Shown one piece after another: positions 24,050 to 37,537 of a stretch of DNA of 64,000 nucleotides. Numbering within the stretch: position 1 is the first letter of the stretch; each line of letters begins with the position of its first letter. The stretch lies in assembly GCA_904066235.2 (NCBI GenBank), contig CAJFCV020000002.1:5456001-5520000 (forward strand). The letters run 5' to 3'. The position numbers and the translations under genes are program-made. Below the pieces are notes generated by a model. The model was not told where the DNA came from and did not search any database. It saw nothing but the letters and a program-made list of their open reading frames with translations. The stretch comes from Bursaphelenchus xylophilus. Its lineage: Eukaryota > Nematoda > Chromadorea > Rhabditida > Aphelenchoididae.

Positions 24050-24841
24050 ATGGGGAAAAAGAAAAAAGAAGTCGAAATGGAGAATGTGATTCCGCTTAAA
24101 CCGACTGCCAATATTACCAGTAAGAATTTGAATTTTGTTTTTTATGATTTTGGAGTTTTAAATTGTCAATGGTTAATTAGATTTAATGAGAGCCGAGAAA
24201 ACACCAGAGAAGTTTGACAATGTTGTGATCCCTCCAAAGAAACCAGAAAACCTCAGGACATCAGAAAAGCCCAATCAAAGAAAGCAAAATCCTCCTTCAA
24301 AAAGATCGAGACCAAGTGCAGTTGTACTAACCGGGAGGAATGAAGTCGTCGAGTTCCCCGTCAACATTGTGGGCACCATTTCTCAGAGCTCGGGTACTGT
24401 ATCTTATGACTCCTTTAAGGAATTAAATGGCGTTTTTCTGGAGACTTTGAAGAAACAAAAACCGGTGAGAGACTTGTGTAATCATTCTCAGTGTTTTTAT
24501 TTATACTGTTTTAGGTCGAGCAAAAGGATCCAGGTCCAACTTTTGGAGAAGAAGTCAAGGTCCAGACCAAAGATGAGATCCCGAATGTAGAGATCATAGA
24601 TGACGTCAAGTTCTGTCGATCCCTTCGTAAGACTCATCAAGATCCTCCCTTTGAACTTATCCCATCCAGCCCTGAGAAGCATAGGGGAATAAAGGAACAC
24701 GAATTGGCCAAGAAAATCGTGGAAGACGTGATGAGAGAATTTATGGACTCGGGAAGACACGATCTTGAGATCGTCATCGATTATAATCCTACCGAAGCCT
24801 ATCCAATCCTCAATATGACATTTGAAAAGAAGTCTGGATAA
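24050..24841 (+). CDS. Uncharacterised basic protein downstream of ABCG5
   Basis: Exons 24050-24119, 24181-24464 and 24515-24841 join in phase to 226 aa. I do not recognise the family. The N-terminus is Lys-rich (MGKKKKEVEME) and the region to about residue 80 is rich in Pro, Lys, Arg and Ser, which suggests a nuclear or disordered segment. The C-terminal half is more regular, with a charged block KEHELAKKIVEDVMREFMD followed by a short strand-like end (LEIVIDYNPTEAYPILNMTF). There is no signal peptide or membrane helix. The start lies 68 bp after the ABCG5 stop on the same strand, a spacing typical of nematode operons. Confidence 0.7.
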
Positions 24842-24881
24842 GGATTAAATACATATTTATTGTCTAGTATGCAATCTATGC

Positions 24882-26052
24882 TCAAACCTTCCAACAAAAT
24901 AAATAAAAAGAAATGAAACTGAATAAACAGCTTATAATCGATATCAATAGACATAATCCAACCATGTTTTCCACCGGTAAGCAATTCTTTACGTAATCAT
25001 CTGATTCTTGAAATTCTTTAATCCTTACGGGGATATCATCCACGGTGACCATCATTTCTGAGCTGACATCATAATTGATGGATCGAGAGCGGAGTCGAGC
25101 CAGTCGTCGATCGAATGTAACTCCCAAATTCCTTGTTTGGTTCAGCGAGCGGAATTCTCCCGTTGCTGAAATCTTCTGGCATTGAGGACGAGAACATTTC
25201 TGTCCTGGGGGCTTTTTGAATATCATGATTTGGCATTGGAAGTAGATCGATTCTTTGTCGGCAAACTTGTAGACTTGAGCCTTTTGTCCGGCAATAAGAT
25301 CTTCAGTATATTCGAGATTATCGAGTAATACTGGGTCTAGAGCACATCCATGTTCATCCAGGATGTTCACCGTGTCTCCCCCATCATCCTCCGCTACGCA
25401 AGAATGGACAATCATACAATGTTCGTCGGGAGTTCGAGAAGTGCAAGTCCATTTATGATAGACAGTAGTGCCAACGGAAGCGAAGGGGATTTGTCGCCCA
25501 AATGGGCCATCTTCTAGAATCTAAAAACCAGTAAATTGAAATACTATGAATTTACATTGAAATGAAAAGTTGAAAACTCACGTCGTATCGACAGGTCGGC
25601 ATGGCACTCTTTTCCTCTCGATCCAATAAGCGATCTGCCAGACTCTCCAAAGCCTTGGATACGACTTGGTTTTGATTACGATATAAACACTGGAGTCGGA
25701 AGGCACCATCAGATTCCGTCAAGAAGTAGGGGTGGAAGCTGACGATAACTGTCGTTGTAACGGTTATTCCATCAGCAGTACGTTTGCGCAATAACCCGCA
25801 CTTATGGAATAAAAGGGGCAAATCGAATTCAGAACTGGTTCCATTCCCCCTCAGGGAACAATCTCCATCTCGAGAGTGTCCTTTGACAAAGATTCGACCA
25901 AAAAACGGATTCTCGGTCCTGATATGAACTTTTATGGACTCGGCAAAACAATCAAAGGTCGGGCGGGAATTAATTATTCCATTAGAGATTTTTTGCACAT
26001 AGCAAGAGCCTTGCAGTAGCAGTAAAAAGAGAGGGAATACGAAGGCAATCAT
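24882..26052 (-). CDS. Cuticlin-like ZP-domain membrane protein
   Basis: Two exons, 26052-25582 and 25520-24882, give 369 aa. A signal peptide (MIAFVFPLFLLLLQGSC) is followed by a ZP domain: SRPTFDCFAESIKVHIRTEN, then FHKCGLL, and in the second half VYHKWTCTS, CMIVHSC, LDEHGCALD and FADKESIYFQCQI, a typical cuticlin pattern of conserved cysteines. A basic stretch RRLARLRSR could be a furin-type cleavage site, and a C-terminal membrane helix (NMVGLCLLISIISCLFSFI) ends the protein. Nematode cuticlins of this design assemble in the cuticle, mainly alae and furrows (family knowledge). Miro lies upstream on the same strand with a 386-bp gap. Confidence 0.9.
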
Positions 26053-26438
26053 TTGTTTTTATAGAACAGAATCACATTGTCGATAAGAAATCCCTTCTTC
26101 TCCTTTCATTTATTTAACCGACTTTGAATTGGGATCGATGAATTAAAGCGACGTTGACAGCCTCCAGGAATTTATTTACAAACGGAGTTTCAAATAAAAA
26201 AAAAAATATTTTGCTGGTTAAAAGAAAATTAATTTTAAGGAAACTTAATAAGCATTAAATGCAACAAAAAGCGGACTACTTATTGGATGGATATTGGACA
26301 AACTTAGTGGAATTATAAAAAAGTCATCATGACATATTTTATATGTCATCACAACATGTGACAAGAAAAGGATGAGAAAGCCGTGAAAGACCCGTAATCT
26401 CGATACAAAAAGAAATACTGACCTAGTTCAAGGTCCCC

Positions 26439-28705
26439 TTACATATTCTTATAGATCAGAAACCCTGCCAACGCTGCGACTGCAGCGCCAAACGTTATTT
26501 TGGATAGGATAGAAGAGTCGTGGAGGAAATACACGCGCTTCAGATGTGGATAAGCGGCCATTGTAGCCAATTGAGCAAACACTTGGGCATGGGGATTCCC
26601 GACTTCGACGAACTTGAGAGGTTTGGGCAATTGATGAGTCAGGCAGAAGTCGGAGGGCTGGAATTCATAGGTCTGTTCAAAGTCATATTTCCCCGTCTTG
26701 GACGCGACAAACAGACATGGCACTTTGGTTCGGTAGAAATAACGCTAAAACAAAATAAATATCAACTAATCCTACTTACAAGATACAATTTTGCACAATA
26801 AGCGAAAGAATTTGGATCCGTCCCGTCATACAACAAACAAATCACATCTGCATTCTTCTCATAAGTCGAGAGCTGATCTTCTGGCGAGTAGACATCCACT
26901 TCATGCATCTAGAATCCGCATAAATAAAAATTCAGGGGTTAGCTCACTATCATGTATTTCGTTTGCCCCTTCACTTCCACTGTATTTATGATATATGAGG
27001 GTTGATGGTTCGGCCTCATTTGAATAATTTGCTAAAAAATAAATAATGTAAAAGAAAACATGCTAGAACATTAAAAACACTTACATTGAGAGTTTCTCCT
27101 AAAAAGGATCGACAAAAGACAGTCTTTCCCGCATTCTTTGGACCAATAACATGACATTGGAAAACAGTCCGATCAGTCGTCTTTTCAAGAACATCTATCC
27201 TTCGATCCCTTGTCACAATCACTGCATCCAACTGAGACTTGTGAGCAACATTAAAACCTAAGTAAGCTAGCTGTTCGAATGTTTGTGAGAGATTCATGGA
27301 AGTGTTGAGTGTCCAGAGATTAATGAAACCTTGCTCATCCAGCCATCCTTGCAGATCTAGGGACGTCGCATGAAGAAATTCCAGAGGCCATGGTGTTCCT
27401 GGGCACACACTCAGCATGGCTTTCAGCTCGGAGGGAGATAATTTACCGTCCCTATCCTAAAACCAGCAAGCTTAGTTAAAAAACAAAACAGAAAATTACC
27501 TCATCATATTTTCTGAATAAAAATCGGATGAATCTGAGGCCCTCAGCTGATAATTCTGTGGATGAACCAAAAGGAATATTTATCCTAAACAGACACTAAT
27601 CATATAACACTACAATACTTACGTTGGGTAAAGGTAATTATGTCTTAATTGCAGCGATTTATCATAACCAAATGCCTTGAGGCCAGTCCAAGCGGTCTCT
27701 TGTCTTCCTCGTTGCATAAATGCTTCATGAAGGAATAGGAATCCACGTAACGTGATCCCACCATCGATAACTCCAGTAGGTTCGTAACTCATCACAACAT
27801 TTTTAACTTCTTCAAGCGCATCATCGACTAATGGCATTCCGAAGGCTCTCATTTGAAATGTCCTTAGCTCATTATCAGATAAAAGACCGTCATTATCCTC
27901 GTCAGATAACTAAAAACGGAAAAGTAATAAATAATTTCATTTTTATACCTACTTTAAATATCCTAACCAGTGCCTTCTTGCACTTCGGGGTGAGTTCTCT
28001 TCTGTTCACATCATACAACGGCGCTAATGGATAAACAACAGCTCTTTGTGCATAATAAAAGACTTCGGACACATTCTTCTTTGCGAAAGCCGAGCATTCG
28101 ACAACAGTTTCGATCTCGCTGAATTCATTCATGATGGGAACCATTTTATCAATATTCTCGGATTGGTCCGGCTTATCCGATTTGTTTGCGACAACAAGCA
28201 CAGGCTTCCTTTCTTCAGGCCCAACAACTTCATGTATAAGTTTCATCCAATGGTCTTTTACCTAAAATATGCATAACAAAGTAAAACATTAGCTTACTCT
28301 GTCGAGATTCTCGGGTCTTTCAACCGAAAAGACGACACAAATAACAGATGCCTCATTTATCATTTGCTTCAAAGCTTCGTCACTATGAACCCGTGCTAAA
28401 AAAGTGTAATTAACGCTTTTTCTTTAAGTCTCTTACTCGAATAATCGATGATGGCAGTAACAACCCCATCTGGAGATATATCAGGCGGTATAATAACTGT
28501 CTCAACATTTGTGGGGACATTCTCTATAAATCTATCTTCCAGCAAAGTAAAAATCAGCGATGTCTTTCCAGAGTTATCTTAAAAAGAAATAATCAAAGTT
28601 ATTGCTCAACTCACGATCCCCCAATACCAATATCCGCACGTCAATCTCATCCTCACTGAACTCGAGCTCCTCATCGTTCTGCATATTCAATGCATCGAGC
28701 TGCAT
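26439..28705 (-). CDS. miro-1: Mitochondrial Rho GTPase (Miro)
   Basis: Outer-membrane GTPase that links mitochondria to motors and is a PINK1/Parkin target (family knowledge). Exons 28705-28615, 28577-28437, 28395-28298, 28261-27953, 27909-27623, 27584-27500, 27456-27085, 27031-26948, 26908-26780 and 26744-26439 give 633 aa, the normal length. The order is: first GTPase domain with P-loop GDHNSGKTS and NKSD; EF-hand DEDNDGLLSDNEL; the ELM-type block GFLFLHEAFMQRGR; second EF-hand DRDGKLSPSELK; second GTPase domain with GPKNAGKT; and a C-terminal tail anchor KITFGAAVAALAGFLIYKNM. All core elements look intact. The start could also be 28684. Spermidine synthase starts 269 bp away on the other strand. 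Confidence 0.96.
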
Positions 28706-28974
28706 CAGAAGCCAGCCCCTGATGCCCCCAGTCTCGAGCGTTATATTCGAGAACGAAAATTATAGAAATTCTTTTTCAAAAATGTTTTCGCGTCGGGACA
28801 AAATTCTGGCATTCTGGCTGGGCGAAAATCTGATATATGAAAAAATTACAAAACCCAATTAGGCGAAGTGTTGGCTTATCAGATCAAGGTACAAAACCGA
28901 CAAAGTTTATTCAGTTTTATCTTATCAGCTCGTTAAAGAAAAGGGAAGGAACATGCCAAAGTGTTATATTAGAA

Positions 28975-30299
<1,325 letters not shown>

Positions 30300-31213
30300 A
30301 CCAGAATCTTAAGGAATTCAGTCACGCGCTCTCCGAATCTGCAAAAGTTTTGGGTTTTGTTCGAATAAACGGAGGCCTTTCCATTAATCGTTGTTCCGTG
30401 GAATCGGTTGATTTCCGCTTCTCATAAAGCCAGTAATATGCCCTGCGGGGGAATGTCGGCCGTGCTGGGGATATCCTTTATAAACGATATTTTGAAACTT
30501 TTATTCGTCGGTTTGCATACGAAAGCGGTATTTAAATACACGATGAGCTCTGACATTTCCTCCGTGTTTATGTAAATACCAGTTGTAAATGTGGTTGGGC
30601 AATAGCTCGTGTTGACATGACTCCTTACGTAGTAATTTTACCTCGTATGTCTGCTCGGCGTACCACTACTTTTTAATGTCCATTACTAGTCAAATGAAAT
30701 TAAAATGTGGGAGTTCTGTGATCCTGAAAGCCGCTCACGGTCGTGTGAGTCTTACTATAATTTGTAAAAGTTGCCTCTGGTTGTACTAGAGGTACGGCCA
30801 ATCCGTCTGAATAAAGGTATTTTTATAAACGTTATTTCTGTTTCTGAGGTCAGATTAGAGTGAGGAAATGGAGCGCGAATAACTGTAAGTGTTGAACCAA
30901 TTCCTGTGGTTCCAAGGGAGTCGTCAACGTCATTCCAAAGGGCCTTAAGCACACCTAGAGTTTAAGTCAAGTTCGTTAACTCGTTTAATCTTTCATTTGG
31001 AGGCCCTTCTTGAGCCTTATGAGATTAAAGTCGTCGATGCGTGTTTCCCCTCCAGTTCGGGGAATCCCCGGGAATATCCGTGTTCATTTTTGTTTTTATT
31101 TTTAGAGGCATTTGACGGTTTATGCCGTCATCAGAACCTCGACTTTCCCCCTTTCCGTCTTCCCCGTGAAGGTTCAGCCAACTTTTTTGGGCCCCAATTG
31201 AAGGCTCTCGACG
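30300..31213 (+). other. Intergenic region upstream of the C2-domain gene
   Basis: About 0.9 kb with no supported coding exon. A plausible acceptor (tttttag) ends at 31105 and the following frame is open to 31416. That frame collides with the better-supported splice model that starts at 31214. It may be 5' UTR or an alternative first exon. Confidence 0.4.
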
Positions 31214-32763
31214 ATGCGAAGGTTGAGTTGTATCCCCGAAGTGGTGGGACATGTACGTTTCCGCATATCTTGGCCATGTTTTTTCAGCATCGCCTCGACT
31301 TCCATCCCGATATAATGGTAGAGAGCGAACGGCGGGCCTCCCAACAAGAGATCGACAGCGCGTTGCACTTCTTGGAACGGCGTCAGAGCAGTGGATCCAA
31401 TGGAGGTGAGCCTTAATGATTCTCATTTGCCAGTCAAACCTTGATTCAAGTGTTTTCGGACCACTTTTTAAGCCGTTTCAAGCCGTTTTCAAGCCACTTC
31501 TTTTCAGTTATTGGCAATATTCAGCCGGATTTGTATCGAAAACGAGGATCATTAGTGAAAATCTCATCTTCAAAGGATAATATTTGTGTGGGAAGTGTCC
31601 AGTTACAGTTGAGTTATACATTCTCGAGGTCTGATTTTGTGATTGTTCTCTTGGAAAGTAAGTAATTGACGTGGACACACAAGAGCTAGACGGAACAAGT
31701 TTATTTTTTCGAATTCGAAGAAAAACAATTACAATAAAGGACTACTACTAAGACTGTTTATAGCTTCGATTTTGATAAATTTGGAAGAATGTCAACTCAT
31801 TTTCTCTTTGGGATCAAATAATCGAAGGGAATCAGCTAAAATAATACCCGGCTCCTCGATCCCCGTCCAGACCTTCAAGGTACCCCTGTCCTATCAAGAA
31901 CTCATGGACAAGACATTGACAGTCCAGTTATTTGACACCTCCTCCAAGTGTCTTCGGCTTGTCGGGAAGGCCTCCACTTTGTTATCCAAATTGAATCCAT
32001 CAGATGAGATGTTGGTTTTGATTGAATTGGATCCAGTTGAGGCTCCCATTAATGTGGGGGAGTTGCAATTATGGCTTCAATACCTGACTTCTGCTCAACG
32101 ATTTACAGTAAACATTCAACAAAGTAATCAAAACATCAAATCAGCTCCAGGTAATTAATCAAAAATTAATTCGAGTGGCGTAAAAAGTAGAATTTTCTGT
32201 TTAAACTAATATTTTTTATCTCAAATCCCTTGTCAAATAGGCCATCAGGTATGTGGCATTCAAAGATTGTCTTCCGGACATGCAGTCGACCTTACAAAGT
32301 CACTCTCACTTACTGTAACACGATCTCTAAACTCTTATTTTGAGTGTTTTAATTAATTGGGGGATTACAGGGACCTCCGTTTACTTCAAAGCGACATTAA
32401 TTATGAACGACAAGGTCCTCAAGAAGAAGAAAACGGGCGTAAAGAAGATTGCAGACAAGAATAATATATGGAATGAGGCTCTGATGTTCTCCATCGACCA
32501 CAATAGCATCCTGAAGTAAGACTTTTCAACTTTTTGCACTTTAATTAAATGGATTACTGTAGCGCTTGCAAAGGAGAAAAAAAAATTATATTTTTAGATG
32601 TGACCTAGAGATTGCGTTGATTGAAATCGACAGAAATCAGAAGGAAAAGACTTTAGGAAAGATTCTCTTTGTCAAGAATAACAGCCCTGAGGGCAGATTG
32701 TGGAAAGAAGTGCTTGAGGGGAGATCTCCCCCGCCCCAATGGTTCAATTTGAGGGATTTCTGA
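31214..32763 (+). CDS. Divergent synaptotagmin-like protein with two C2 domains
   Basis: Exons 31214-31252, 31288-31405, 31508-31657, 31764-32150, 32371-32515 and 32598-32763 give 334 aa. The C2A domain includes QTFKVPLSYQELMDKTLTVQ. The linker VGELQLWLQYLTSAQRFTV opens the C2B domain, which continues with LKKKKTGVKKIADKNNIWNE and ends WKEVLEGRSPPPQWFNLRDF, the normal synaptotagmin finish. Calcium-binding aspartates are largely missing: the SDPYV position reads TSVYFKA, and the second loop reads IEIDRNQKEK. No transmembrane helix is seen, so either an upstream exon was missed or the protein is soluble. The first exon is uncertain: a longer frame from an acceptor at 31105 competes with this start. 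Confidence 0.75.
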
Positions 32764-33097
32764 GGCCTTGTATCATGTCTTGTAATCTCAGATTACTCCT
32801 TCCTTTGTTTGTTTAGTAATGAGTTTGTTTTTCTTTTAATAAAACTTGAAAATTGATTCGAACCTTACGTGTAATATAAATTAGATAAAAAATGTGAAGA
32901 ACACTTCCGATGACCCGATTCCGTCGATGTATTTACATATTACGCAATCGCTGAGAGAGAGCGTTACAGAGACCTTGATCGGGTGGACTCGCGCGAGGAC
33001 AGCGGGACTGGTTGTGGCCGGAGGCGAGGAGTGAGATCACAGCTGTCTGCTCGTCCTCCCCCTCTGACCACCACCAGGATGCTCCAACTTTGATCAA

Positions 33098-36000
33098 ATG
33101 CGCATCTTTGTACTCTTACTCTACTTGTGTTCTGTTACAGTATACGGAAAAGTGAGTACGGTAGCCCTGCCTAATCTGATTTCAAGTTATTTCTGAATTG
33201 AAAAGTCAATTAAAGGTTGTAATTAAATTGGGTTCCCTTTTCAAGGAGAATATATTTTTGGCATTTTTTCAGCTCGATGCATCAGACTCCCATGTTTTGG
33301 TCGATTGGCATAACTTGATCCCCCGGGCAGTTGTTTGTCGCCATTTTCAATTAGATTATTATCCCCCAGTAGGATCTCCTCCATCTCATTCTTTATTCTC
33401 CAACCAAGTATTAAATGTTACCATTCAAAAGACGTTACCAGCCGCTGAATATTACGTTAATGTAACTGCTCTGATAGAGCCTGGATACAAGTCGTTGTTG
33501 CTCAGTAATTTGTATATATCAAGTGAGTTATTTTGCTTTACCAAACATCATTTCATAGCGCCTCCAAGACCGGTGTTGGAGTACCTGAAGCCGGATTCGG
33601 ACGGCGTTACTTTTGCCATTTTATCGCCGAGAAAGGCGGATATCTCTTATTATGTGGAATACAACGAGGCCGGGGATTTGGAGCAAGCCAGCTATGTGGA
33701 GACGAAGCAAACTGCCCTCAGGATAAGAGGACTGTCCCCCAATTCGAACTACCAACTCCGGGTTTATTCCATTTTCCGAGGAACTCCATCGACCGAATCG
33801 CTGACGGTCGATTTTAAAACCAAAGGTAAATAAAGGTGTTTGACTTTGTGAGGAGCGAATTAACTCTGTTCTTTACAGAACTCCCGTCTCGCTCTAATGA
33901 AAACAAACACCGCCGGCCTGTAAAACCATTTCAATACACACAGCCACAAAGCACTGTAAGTAACAGATAGTATCTTCAGTCCGTCGGGAAAATAATGTGG
34001 ATTTGTCGCAGAAAAGCTGTCGCAGTCGCGCAAGAAATCTTCTGCCACAAAGCGATGATGAGTGATTTCAAGAAGCAACGAATCCACATTATTTTCTCGG
34101 CAGACTAAAGTAATGAGAATGAAATCATCTTCCGTTTGGTTAGAGTATTAAAAAATGAGCTGCTTTAAAGACGAAAATAGGAGTTCGAAGTGCCAGAAAA
34201 TTTATTAACAAATGAAAAAATAGGGATAGGGATTATTATAGGTCACGCAATCGCCTTATGTGCCGTATCCAGAGTATTCGCCGCAAATCAGCCTTCCCCC
34301 TTATCTCCCTCAACTCGCTCAATCACAATACCCTCAGCCAACGCCATTGAATAGATATCAAAGTGTAAATCAGCTTGCTCAGAATACGCCATCTTATTAT
34401 TACATGAACATGACAACAACCCCTCTATCTATTGATTATCATCCTGTTACGCAACAATCACCAAGCCCTCCAGAATCATTTGTTTTACCATCTGCGAATG
34501 GAGGAGGGTATGAGAATCCTCCTATCGAAAATTCTGGGATTTTGATTCCCGCTCCCAAGAAGTCTGATAATGGGAATCGGGATATTCAAAAACCGTCAGC
34601 AATATATGGGAGTATTCAAGATGGAAGTCAAGACAAGCCGGTGTTCAATGTAATTCCTACTTTTCCTAATCGTTGGCCAGATCTCGCAGTCTCGATGCCA
34701 GAAGTTCCAGTTTCTCTTCCGCCTCCGGCAATGAACACCAATAATAACGATGTCATAAGTAACGCTAATAGTAATGACAACGTAATATTTCCCGTTTACG
34801 CAACAGCGTTTGTTGAAACAACAAACACCACAGTTCCAATTGAAAATCCAACCGTAGAGACAACAACTCCAATGATATCGGAAATGTTTACAGAATCCAC
34901 GACTCAAGGAATAACTCCAACGGAAACGAATGCAATCGATAACCCTGAAGTTACAATGGACAAAGTTGCTGAAGCAAATGAATTTGTTGAGTATACAACA
35001 CCAACAGAAGTATCGCCGACCGAGAGACCAGTATTAATTGTGGATGATCCAGAAGATTTGGGATATTCGGATCCAAAGAAGAAGATCAGTGAAAAAGAGA
35101 AGGACAAAGACGAGTTGGTTGTTGTAAATGGAGATGTTGAAACATCGGAAGATCAGAAAAACCAGAAGGAGCCCAAGCTCAAGGTCGATGACGATGAAAA
35201 AAAAGATTTGACGGAAGCAGAAGATGATAAGATTACTGTAACGCGGGAGCATCAAAAGATCCGATTGGATTGGAGTATACCGGAGACTGTCTTCTGCGAT
35301 AATTACTTGATTAACACTACAGTAATTACATTGAAGAATCCCAAAAGTTTTACAGTTGTATCTCCAAATACAAATAGTTACATAAAAATGTATAATGGCC
35401 ATGTTGTGCTGGTCAAGGTGTCTTGTATGCTGGAGAATTCGATCTCAAATGTTTGGGCCGCTCAAAGATACGTCGATTTTAGAAGTGAGTTTGGAGAAGA
35501 GGGCACAGTTTTGAACTTGATTACTTTGTAATTTTAGGGCCAGATCCAGTGAAAGGTCTCCATGTTCGAGATGTAGCCACCGACGAGTTTTATGTAGCCT
35601 CGGTGATATTAGAGATCGAGGAACCCTCTCAACTAGCTGATAAATATGACATCGTCATATCTTGGGGATTGGGAAAGGCAAGCCAATATTAAAATTACTT
35701 AAATATCGACCCTTTAGAAAGTAATCAGCACAAACAAGATGATATTTACCGGTCAATACATCTTCAACATCAGTAGTTTGGAGCCGGCCCGACTGTATAC
35801 ATTCTCCGTGAGGAATGTCTCGAGAGATACGCAAGTTGAGAGTGCTCCGATCGGGATAAGACAAATAACCGGTAATATTACATGATACGAGGATAATACT
35901 CATTAGTTCTTGAAATAATTTTTTTACCTAAATTATTACCTTATATTTCAGCCCCAATAATCACGTCGACTTTATATCCGGGCCAAATCTCGTCTTATGC

Positions 36001-37525
36001 GATCAATGTAAATTACGATGAAACTGCTTCGGAGCATCTTTTTGAAGGATACGAACTTGTTTTCATTGGGAATACAAAGAATATCACCAAGAAGTTGTCA
36101 AAAAAAGATCCAAAGACATTCACTTTCAACAAATTGATACCCGGGAAGACTTACACTTTTATTTTATACACAGTTTATAAAAATGTGAGGAGTCGTCCGG
36201 TAGTGCAAGACATCACAACATGTAAGTTAATCAAATTTATTAGAACTTTTTCTACGTTCAAAAATTTTATTAATTTCTCAGATCCCCTGAAAGTCCGTAA
36301 GTTTTATGCGATGGTGGGGCCCGGTTACGCAACTCTGGCTTGGGAAGTAGAGAACGTCGCAAACAATGACTGTCAATTCAGATTGGAGTAAGTCATGCAT
36401 CTGTTGCAGTAATCACATCATCTTCAGATATGCTTCGACCTCCAACAGTGGGATTCAGAAGTCACAGAAGGTTAAACTTCAAGACGTAAATATGTACAGG
36501 TTCACGGGATTACAATTCGATACATATTACACATTTACAATTACTGTTTTAATGGGAAAAGGGGAAGCTGTGGCAGAATCCGAGTCAGAAATGATTACCG
36601 TTGGATTCAAATCAAGACGTAAGTTAAAATAATGGGAATTTTGTATTGCTTTAGCCACATCATTCCCAACTCTGAAACGTCAAGGGAGTCGGGAAATGTT
36701 GCTGACTTTTGAAAATGACCCCAGGCTATTTGCTGATACAAATGGTGTTGTTGACAACTTTGCTGTCATTGTTACACAGGATCCGGAGGTAATTTACTAA
36801 CATTGTGTAAATGAGTCGTTTTGCATCTCAAATCGTGTTCTTTCCAGCTCGGCGGAGATAATTACGAGCTCAGATCTTACTATGACATAAAGGACGAAGA
36901 CGTTTGGCCGGCCTACCGTACCTCTCACTCCAACTACAATCCCTTCAGACGTCATGGCTCTTCTCGAGTGGCCTCGTTTGTTATCGGTGAGGAAGATTGT
37001 GATCGGCGGAAGTTAAATGAAACTGTAAGTTTTATAAAAATCGACTGGTATGATTACAGTACTGTAATGGTGTGCTTCGATCTCATGTGGACTACTTCGT
37101 GAAAGTACGGGCTTATCTAGTGACCAACATCGCTATGGAGACCGAATGGGTATCAGTGAAGGGCTTGGTAGATGACACCCCACACGAAAGTAAGTCGATG
37201 CGGGAGATCGCCTTAGGGCGTCGTAAAGGGATTAAGCGTGACTGCCAGAAGCTGTGTCATCAGGTGATCTTATACCGTATTCTGTGGAAATGATAGATGA
37301 AATCTTTTTCAATCTAAACCCGATAAGATATGTACATTTGTTAATACTAAAACTTTTTAATGTTAATGTTTAAAAAATACTACATTTCCGACTTTAGAAG
37401 GTCAACGTCGACTTCCCTGCTACATGTATCTAAATGGCTGCTCCAAATCAAGTGCCAATTCTAATAAAATAACGTTCGCGCTCAGATCTCTTCCCTTCGT
37501 TTTGCTCATAATATTTTTATTTTAA
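33098..37525 (+). CDS. GPI-tailed FN3 protein, phosphatase-less relative of R3 receptor tyrosine phosphatases
   Basis: Fourteen exons join in phase to 1106 aa: 33098-33151, 33273-33522, 33559-33825, 33879-33955, 34242-35484, 35538-35677, 35718-35871, 35952-36221, 36282-36387, 36428-36618, 36655-36788, 36848-37024, 37060-37189, 37398-37525. After a signal peptide (MRIFVLLLYLCSVTVYG) come FN3-like repeats, a disordered Pro/Thr/Asn-rich linker ending in a charged segment (about residues 220-500), and more FN3 repeats. Last is the domain with FVIGEEDC and YCNGVLRSHVDYFVKVRAY, which matches the juxtamembrane domain of R3 RPTPs. Instead of a membrane helix and phosphatase, the last exon encodes a short tail with small residues (SKSSANSNK) and a hydrophobic end (LPFVLLIIFLF), as in GPI signals. 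Intron 35678-35717 uses a GC donor. Confidence 0.8.
33978..34106. repeat. 129-bp inverted-repeat element in an FN3-gene intron
   Basis: Arms of about 30 bp share the core GAAAATAATGTGGATT (5' arm) and its complement AATCCACATTATTTTC (3' arm), with outer AGTC/GACT ends. The interior of about 70 bp contains GTCGCAG-type words. It looks like a small hairpin MITE, but no clear target duplication is visible. It lies in the 33956-34241 intron. Confidence 0.6.
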
Positions 37526-37537
37526 TATATACATTCA

